This document shows, in pieces, positions 57,557-64,000 of a stretch of 64,000 nucleotides of DNA. Every line of letters begins with the position of its first letter. The stretch's first letter is position 1. The stretch covers positions 75,150,119 through 75,214,118 of the forward strand of contig OZ025248.1 of the NCBI GenBank assembly GCA_964019135.1, given 5' to 3'. Source of the stretch: Arenicola marina (taxonomy: Eukaryota; Annelida; Polychaeta; Arenicolidae). Position numbers and translations under genes: made by a program. Below the pieces are notes generated by a model that saw only the letters and a program-made list of their open reading frames with translations, ran no database searches and was not told the origin of the DNA.

Positions 57557-58929
57557 TATGAGTCGAGATTTTACCTGGACTATACCCCGGTGATCAAATT
57601 TAAATATGGAATTTCCAGCATTCCTGCATATAGCTGAAACATAAAAAGGGTTGAAAAAAATAAATAATCAAACAAATGAAAGTGAACGGGATTGGCTCAC
57701 GATAGATCTAAACTACTAATTTAAGACAACATTGAATCGTTACAGCAGAGAATATAATTGTATTTCAGGTTAAAAACATGTTGCTGGTTGTTTCAGAATG
57801 TTGGAGTTTTCGACCCAGGTCACGATAAGCCACTTCATCTTTTGTTTTTCACTCAGCTTATCTTACAACATCAACGAATGCCGTCAACATGTACCACAAA
57901 AGGCCTATATATATCCATGCCCGCCGGTCGTCATATAAGCTTCTATGTAAATGACGTACGTACAGCCCGCTGGCCCTAAAATTTTAACGGTAACATATTT
58001 GCGATGCATCATTTATCTAAACAACACTCAACGTAGCAACTGCCTTGAACTGATGTATTTTAGACGTTTTTGCGCAAAAGCGAACATCCATATGGAAAAG
58101 AATATCACAGACCTGGGAAGCGTATCTGTGCACGATATCAACACACACCAGTCAGACACACCCCCTACATGGTGCCCTGTCGATTCGAAAGCAGGGAACC
58201 AGCACCAATGGCATAATGACGAGGGAGTAACCATTGCGTGAATCGGGTTACGACCTTCATCCATGGCATATACCAGTATATTGTCATCACAGGCAGCGTG
58301 TAGGTAACATACCGGAGACATGGGTGCAGATTTCCAATGAACGTAATGTTCTATGCAATTCTATATAATAGATAATTAACATGGTCGACTGAGAAAGTAC
58401 TGCATGCAAATAATAATGGATCCCCTTCCTGGTCGTTTAGATTTCGCAAGTTGTGGTGGCTGACTGTAGTTGACAACTGAACAAGCACCTGACAAGGAGG
58501 GGCCGTCGTGGCTGCAAGTCGAACCAGTCTTGCGGAACACAGTCACAGTGCGTGACGCATGCAAGATATTGGCAAGTGCGTAAGTCGGCGCGCTATTGAT
58601 TTGAACATACATTTGGACTTGGTATTTTGCACAAATCTGAGGTAAGTCCATCACAGTTATAGGGCCTAGTTGACTGATTGTCATATACATCTCCTCATGC
58701 AGACATCACTATCAGTGTCATCATGCAGTCTCATTCGCATTATTCGCCAGTTCACGGAATCGTCATATTGACGCCAAACAAGGCTGTGACTGCAAACACA
58801 AACTGCCTGACTCACCCAACGCATGAAATCTAATCGACTAATATGGGAGACACTGCTGTGGATTCGCTGCGAAATAGCTCCTGGGTGATTTCAGTAATTA
58901 AATTACTGATTTCAGGCAGATGAAAAGGC

Positions 58930-58994
58930 TGGCGCAAGTGCCCCCAGGCAAGCCCGCTTCTCTAGGAGCAGGCTTGCCTGGGGGCACTTGCACC
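58930..58994. repeat. Hairpin GCGCAAGTGCCCCCAGG
   Basis: GGCGCAAGTGCCCCCAGGCA pairs with TGCCTGGGGGCACTTGCACC around a short loop (TTCTCTAGGAGC), a near-perfect 25-bp stem. One arm recurs at 32,194. Confidence 0.8.
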
Positions 58995-59322
58995 AAATGA
59001 AAAGGGTATGTATGTTCTGGAGCAAGTATACATGTGAAAAAGGAGGGTCTTTGGGGCGAGGATATTTGAAAAAAAGTAAGGTATTTTCCGCGGCATGCAG
59101 CAAGGGTCAATTGACATGAAAGCCCCTCTTTTTTTTTTAACTCGCTTTCTACGTCAGCTAGGGTCTTTGTGCTGTGACATATTAAGTCTATTGACCTACT
59201 ATTGTTTTTGCTTTTATTATGAGTATTTTTTATTGAGTATTGAGTGAATCTTATGAGTATGACCCGGACATTCTTTGCGTACTACTCATATGATAGACCT
59301 ACGTGAAATGGCACCAATGGCC

Positions 59323-59371
59323 TATAGCCTTACAGGCTGAAAGTGCCATTAAACCCAAATCAAATAAAATG
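59323..59371 (+). repeat. Retroposon-type 3' tail, second copy
   Basis: ATAGCCTTACAGGCTGAAA then GTGCCATTAAACCCAAATCA and AATAAAATG, matching 18,298-18,346. The body of the element upstream was not recognised. Confidence 0.55.
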
Positions 59372-59572
59372 TGAAAACTTGTGCACACAAGCGTTGTTGA
59401 ACCCCGTGTTTTACACAGGGAGATATTATGCTGGGTATATGGAATTATGCTGACATATTTTATCTCATGAAAGGACCAGTGTGGCAAAAATTCTACCCCC
59501 CACCCCACCCCTACCCCCTCTATGCACGTATGGATTGACTGTGCCTGTGCCGTTGCATGAACTAATCAGTCT

Positions 59573-59825
59573 CTGGGCTCGCGTTAGCATTCGCCAATAG
59601 CCATTTGGCGAGAAAATTCAGGATTTAGTGATAAGAACTTCCTGGACACTCGCCAAAATGGCAAATATAAAATTTCAATTACAAACACATTTTTATTCAT
59701 GTTCATCTCCAATTATGAGATTTATAACCAATTTATAACCAATATATTTGGCTAATTTTGGCTAATGTTTTTCCACGGAATTAGCCAAATTGGCTAATGA
59801 AAAAAATATCCTAGCGCGAGCCCAG
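59573..59825. mobile_element. 253-bp MITE
   Basis: CTGGGCTCGCGTTAG and CTAGCGCGAGCCCAG form 15-bp inverted ends with one mismatch. The core is AT-rich with repeated TTGGCTAAT and CGCCAA motifs, and ATTTGGCGAG / CTCGCCAAAAT also pair inside it. Confidence 0.82.
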
Positions 59826-59902
59826 AGTCTAATCTAAAAACAGTGATGACCACTTTTATGAGAGAATGTGGTTGTTGCATGAAATGCAGGGAAAAAAATA
59901 AT

Positions 59903-59977
59903 TGCATCCCTCGAGAATTGAATGCACGCCCCCAGTATCAAAAGGGAAACGCTCTGCCAACTGAGCTACGCGGTCTT
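59903..59977 (-). repeat. tRNA-derived SINE head or tRNA relic
   Basis: The minus strand reads GACCGCGTAGCTCAGTTGG then CAGAGCGTTTCCC, a canonical A box and D-arm, but the T-arm (GCATTCAATTCTCGA) departs from GGTTCGANTCC and no acceptor stem closes. A working tRNA is unlikely. Confidence 0.55.
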
Positions 59978-60981
59978 CAACGTTACACAATGCGTTTCAG
60001 TGTGTCAATTTGTACCTCCAGCAACCATTCCCTGCAAAGTTTGTAATAAAAACACCATTAACGTTTGATTTAATTTGCCATTAACTTTGCAATGGACAAA
60101 TCAACATATGGAGCTTAGCTATCTTCCACAAAGCAGATAAGCTCTGTTGAAGTAATAGCATCCCACTGCTGGTCGGGGATACCCCCCAGCTGGAGGGGTC
60201 ATCAGTTTCGTGTGGCATAGGCCTACATGTTCGGCTATTGTCAAATGTGCTTGAAAAAGATTAAAATTTGCAGAAATAGGTCTTATTTGTTAATTAGTTT
60301 GAACAATAATGACCTGACAGACTTAATAGTGACCATTGACGGCACGAGAGAAAGGCCCTTATGCCACTCACCAGGGCCACACATCATATGCACTAGCCGT
60401 TTGCGCGCAAACTTGCAGGTATAGCCTCGTTCTCGCCTGGGAATTCCCAACATGTGAATAAGGCAAATGTAAAAGGTTTGTTATCCATGAACTAGGACAG
60501 TGATTCAGCACTATCACGATATCAGTGTGAGACATGAACTTGGGTGTCTCGGCCGCAGCTAGGGGGATCTACTTATTATCTTGAGTGATCAACATATTTA
60601 TCTAGGACATACATGCTCAGATGAGTTGATATATGTAAATATATGTAAATATATTTTTTATTTAATCCTTATACTGGCTGCATAGCTATCACATCAATTG
60701 ATCTGATCAAATGCCTGTTACCTAGAGTACAGGGATTGATTTAATTATTATCTAGGGGAATTGATTTATGACCTAAAACGATTAACTTTTTCTTTACATA
60801 CCCTAAATCATAAAATCCATAACAAGCTATCTGTAATTGGGTAGATGAGTCAATTATTATAATGCAGTTGTTGTAGGGTCAAACATTGTACATACAGGTT
60901 GCTATAATGAAGCCTAACACTGCAGTGTAGGTCACAACAGGGGCTTCACAACTAAAATGTAGTACCAGTTGGCCTACTATT

Positions 60982-61205
60982 AGGGCCCCATAGGGGCTTT
61001 TTCGACACGGCGACACAGGGGTTTTTATAATCGACAACGCGACATTGGGGTTGTCTTAGAATGCGACATAAGACTTAGCGACGTGTGACATGGACCTTTT
61101 CTTAAAATCGACACGCGACATAGACCTTTTCTTAAAATTGACATGCAACATGGACCTTTTTCTTACAATCGACATGCGACATGGTTACACCCCCTCCGGG
61201 GCCCT
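60982..61205. mobile_element. AGGGCCCC-ended MITE, copy 2 (224 bp)
   Basis: Same ends and same core motifs (CGACAACGCGACATTGGGG, CGACACGCGACAT, TGGACCTTTTCTTA) as 28,449-28,784. Perfect ACTATT flanks on both sides give a 6-bp target duplication, so the boundaries are secure. Confidence 0.88.
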
Positions 61206-61289
61206 ACTATTTGCATTATAAAATCAACAGGCCTCTATGCTCCCTGGATCTGACAGTAGTGAGAGACACATATTTCATATGGACATATA

Positions 61290-61740
61290 ACTATATAGGG
61301 CAACAAGGTATATATATATATAGGGAGAGTTATACATATAGGCAAAGTATACATATGGGGAGAGTCATACATATGGGAGACATATATAGCATGTATAGGG
61401 TTATATATATCAGAGCATGCAGAGTTTTATACATGCATATGATATAGGTATATGGAGAATTATACATATGGGAGAAGGTATATGTATGGGGAGAGTTATA
61501 CATATGGGGAGGGTTTTATATGTATGGGGAGAGTTATACATATGGGGAGGGTTTTATATGTATGGAGATGATTATATATACATGTATACACATGTATGTG
61601 GGAAATATATACCTTTAGGTATATAAGGAAAGGTACACATATGGAAGAGGGTATATGTATAGGAAGAGTTATATATATGGAAGAGGTATATATGTGGAGA
61701 GAAGTATATGGATGAGGATAGATATAAATATGGGGAGGAC
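61290..61740. repeat. AT-rich degenerate tandem repeat (GGGAGAGTTATACATAT)
   Basis: Irregular ~20-32-bp units of GGGGAGAGTTATACATATG and GGTATATGTATGG. Simple-sequence expansion with no coding value, lying just upstream of the ankyrin gene's first seen exon. Confidence 0.85.
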
Positions 61741-61965
61741 ACTGTTTATATTATTCTTTATTGGACTTCCAACAATAAGAGATACATGCTAGCTAGGTTA
61801 TCGATCATATATATATAAATACTGCAGCTTCTGGTTCAATAATGCTTCCACTTTGGAATGGCATGTGCATACATACTGATCAATATCTGGTAAGATAATG
61901 GCAGTTTTTTGGGACTGTTTGCAGGTATCTCTGTCACCCAGTGACTGAGATTAACTACATGTAAG

Positions 61966-63680
61966 TGACACTGGATTCCCCAAAGAGAGGTTTGGAATCT
62001 CGGAGCCGCAGCGCTGACTCAGTGGCGACCTCTGGCCGGATACAGCTGCACCACATTGGCGACAGCGTCACGGACACCGACCGGGACGTGGTCACGCCGC
62101 TAGAGAGCGACACCGACGGTATGGCCACCTTGGTGAAAGTTGGATATAAACCAGATGAGGACGATGATGTTCGCGTTAATGAGGCGGAGGACGAGGAAAG
62201 TGATGCGGAGTCTACCCATGGCAACGGGGAAGCCATTCCATTGGAGAAAAACAGAGGGGGTGTGATGGCGGAAATGTTCAACATGATCGGGGACTCGCAG
62301 GCGGGTGTGGTTGAGCTGTCGTCTCTCATCACCAACCCCGGTCTGAAGAGGGCTGAGAGCTCCGAGGTGTTGAACCTCACGCTGCACCAGGTGCGTCATT
62401 ATAACCGCAGGTTTATAATATGGTCACATTACTGTCATACTCCTTCTGCTTGGTGTATGTTGACTGTTGCTCTAAATCAAATAATCCCTGACCAATTGAC
62501 AATTATTTTTTAACATCAGTGTGTCTTATTTCATCTTTCATCCTGCTGTTAAATATATGTAAATACGTTTTATGTCATACCGGACATCACATAAAGGCAT
62601 TTAAGAAAAGTTTCCCAAAGCTTACCTGAGACTAAACTAAAGCATTGCCAAAGGCCCATCTTGAGATACATACACATCTATATATAGTATACATGCGAAG
62701 CCACCCTTGTTTGTCAATTACTCTTATAAGATAAGATAACGTCTTGTTTAACGTCGGTATGTAAAAGTCCACAATAAACATTAGCCCAACTGCTATATAT
62801 TGACCAACAAGGATAAAAAGACCTGAGCTGATGAGACTGTATATCAGTTTCTAACACGGAGTCAAGTTGTCAGCCCGCTTACAGATGACAAGGGTATTTT
62901 GTTGACTTTGGCAGTGCGCTCGCAATGGGAACCCTGACCTGATGCGGCGGCTGCTGCAGTCCCTCACTGGCAACGTCAAGAAGAAGATCAACGCTCACGA
63001 CGAGGAAGAGCTCAGTCCGCTGCACTATGCCTCCCGATACAATCACTATCACATCGTCAAAATGCTCATCGAATTCGGCGCCGGTAAGCTAGACCACTCA
63101 GGACCATTTGTGTCCAGACAGAGATTAATCACGCGCGCATCCAGCATTTGAAAAATGGGCGGCGAGGGGGTGGGGAGGAGCAGTTTGGGTAGGCTCTAAA
63201 TTGCCACGGCCTGGTTGTGGTAAGCAGAGGGCGCGGGAGGGGCAGGGCAGACTTGAGAAGTACTATTTGCATCTAAAAGGAACATCTTTAGTTACTAAAA
63301 AGACTTGGGTGGGGGGGGGGGTCCGGGTCCCCAAACCTCTTGTTTGGCTTTTTTACTTTGTGACCAGTTGCGGTACTTTACATGCAAATTATTTTACTGG
63401 TGTTGATAAATGATACGAAAGTGGTTTCCTCACAGGTTAAGCATGGTATGTTTACCTCTTGCAAAAGCATGCTATATAGAGTCTCAATTATTATTTATTA
63501 TTATTTATTATTGTGCGGTTAGTTTGGTGTATTGCATGGCGGCGTTATTAATACAGGTGTGTTGGCTTTAAGATTAAAGTCACCGATGTCACTTATTTTA
63601 CAGCCATTAATGACGTTGATGTGGATGACGGGGCCACGCCACTCCACTTTGCCGCTCGATACAAGCGTATGCGCCTTCGG
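61966..63680 (+). CDS. Ankyrin-repeat protein, 5' part (possible TRPA-type channel N terminus)
   Basis: Three exons: 61,966-62,390; 62,915-63,083; 63,604-63,680, joined in phase. The first encodes an acidic, serine-rich segment (DRDVVTPLESDTDG; DEDDDVRVNEAEDEESDAES) and has no ATG, with a stop just upstream, so it is an internal exon whose acceptor AG is at 61,964-61,965; earlier exons lie left. The second and third encode ankyrin repeats (ELSPLHYASRYNHYHIVKML; GATPLHFAARYKRMRLR). The layout, acidic leader then ankyrins with SRYNHYHIV-type repeats, recalls invertebrate TRPA channels, but no membrane segment is in the window. The gene continues past the right edge. Confidence 0.75.
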
Positions 63681-64000
63681 GTAAGCTACTTTTCACTTGC
63701 GTGTCTAATGGCTGCTCTACCACTTACGTACCCTACGTAATCACGTCCTAATGTTGTTCACATATGAAATCAAATGTTGAAGGCAACAGCAAGAAAAGCT
63801 CGTAGACGCCTTTCTCATTGACGATTGTAATCTAGAGCAAAAAGGTTCATGCAGGATCGATTTGGCACAACCCCCGGCTTAATCATGTTTAAATGTTGTA
63901 TATATATATATGGTCATCTAGATATAATAATATACCATCATTTGTGTATAAACCTATTGCCTTACTCCAGTTTCCTGCTATTTTATGTACTTGTTTTGTA
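63681..64000 (+). other. Start of the next intron of the ankyrin gene
   Basis: Begins with a GTAAGC donor after CTTCGG. No further exon is seen before the end of the window; a short TA repeat is at 63,898-63,910. Confidence 0.6.

Larger units (their letters stand above)
57640..59570. other. Spacer, mostly unrecognised
   Basis: No supported gene. It may include upstream exons and the promoter of the ASB-like gene. The hairpin at 58,930 and the retroposon tail at 59,323 are the only recognised items. Confidence 0.5.

Noticed and set aside
59903-59977. Functional tRNA gene
   Set aside because: A box is good, but the T-arm departs from consensus and the acceptor stem does not close.

Overview
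This is animal nuclear DNA. It holds interrupted genes with GT-AG introns, inverted-repeat transposons and an exceptional load of minisatellites. The gene set and the minisatellites that straddle exon/intron borders fit a lancelet (Branchiostoma) best. That assignment is an inference; another deuterostome or a mollusc cannot be excluded from sequence alone.

Four genes can be supported. (1) On the minus strand, 25,245 down to at least 3,783: an ASK-type MAP kinase kinase kinase (the MAP3K5/6/15 group). I rebuilt 24 coding exons, all phase-consistent, from a firm ATG to just past the kinase domain; the C-terminal third is not seen and probably lies left of the window. (2) On the plus strand, 34,966-54,645: homogentisate 1,2-dioxygenase (HGD, tyrosine breakdown). 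Fourteen exons sum to 1,368 nt ending in a stop; only a short first exon is missing. (3) On the minus strand, 56,630-57,556: an ankyrin-repeat/SOCS-box (ASB-like) protein. (4) On the plus strand, 61,966 to beyond the right edge: the start of an ankyrin-repeat protein, perhaps a TRPA-type channel. The first two genes diverge from a gap of about 9.7 kb. No direct functional link between the four is evident.

The rest is introns and spacers filled with tandem arrays (26-bp x45 at 341; 33-bp at 1,976; 52-bp x~27 at 15,604; 32-bp x16 at 22,411; ~38-bp at 43,215; 34-bp x~63 at 51,184), several MITE-like elements with clear terminal inverted repeats, an 825-bp palindrome, and two related large insertions in HGD introns (35,417-37,730 and 40,580-49,366).

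The most striking signal is a repeated process. The 3' ends of exons, together with their 5' splice sites, have been tandemly copied into the following intron. HGD exon 13 plus its GTAAGT donor is repeated about 63 times (51,184-53,345). ASK exon 10 is present about three times (19,809-20,071). ASK exon 19 seems to have an old, decayed version (10,700-10,871). A piece of ASK exon 15 also sits in its own downstream intron (13,241-13,283).
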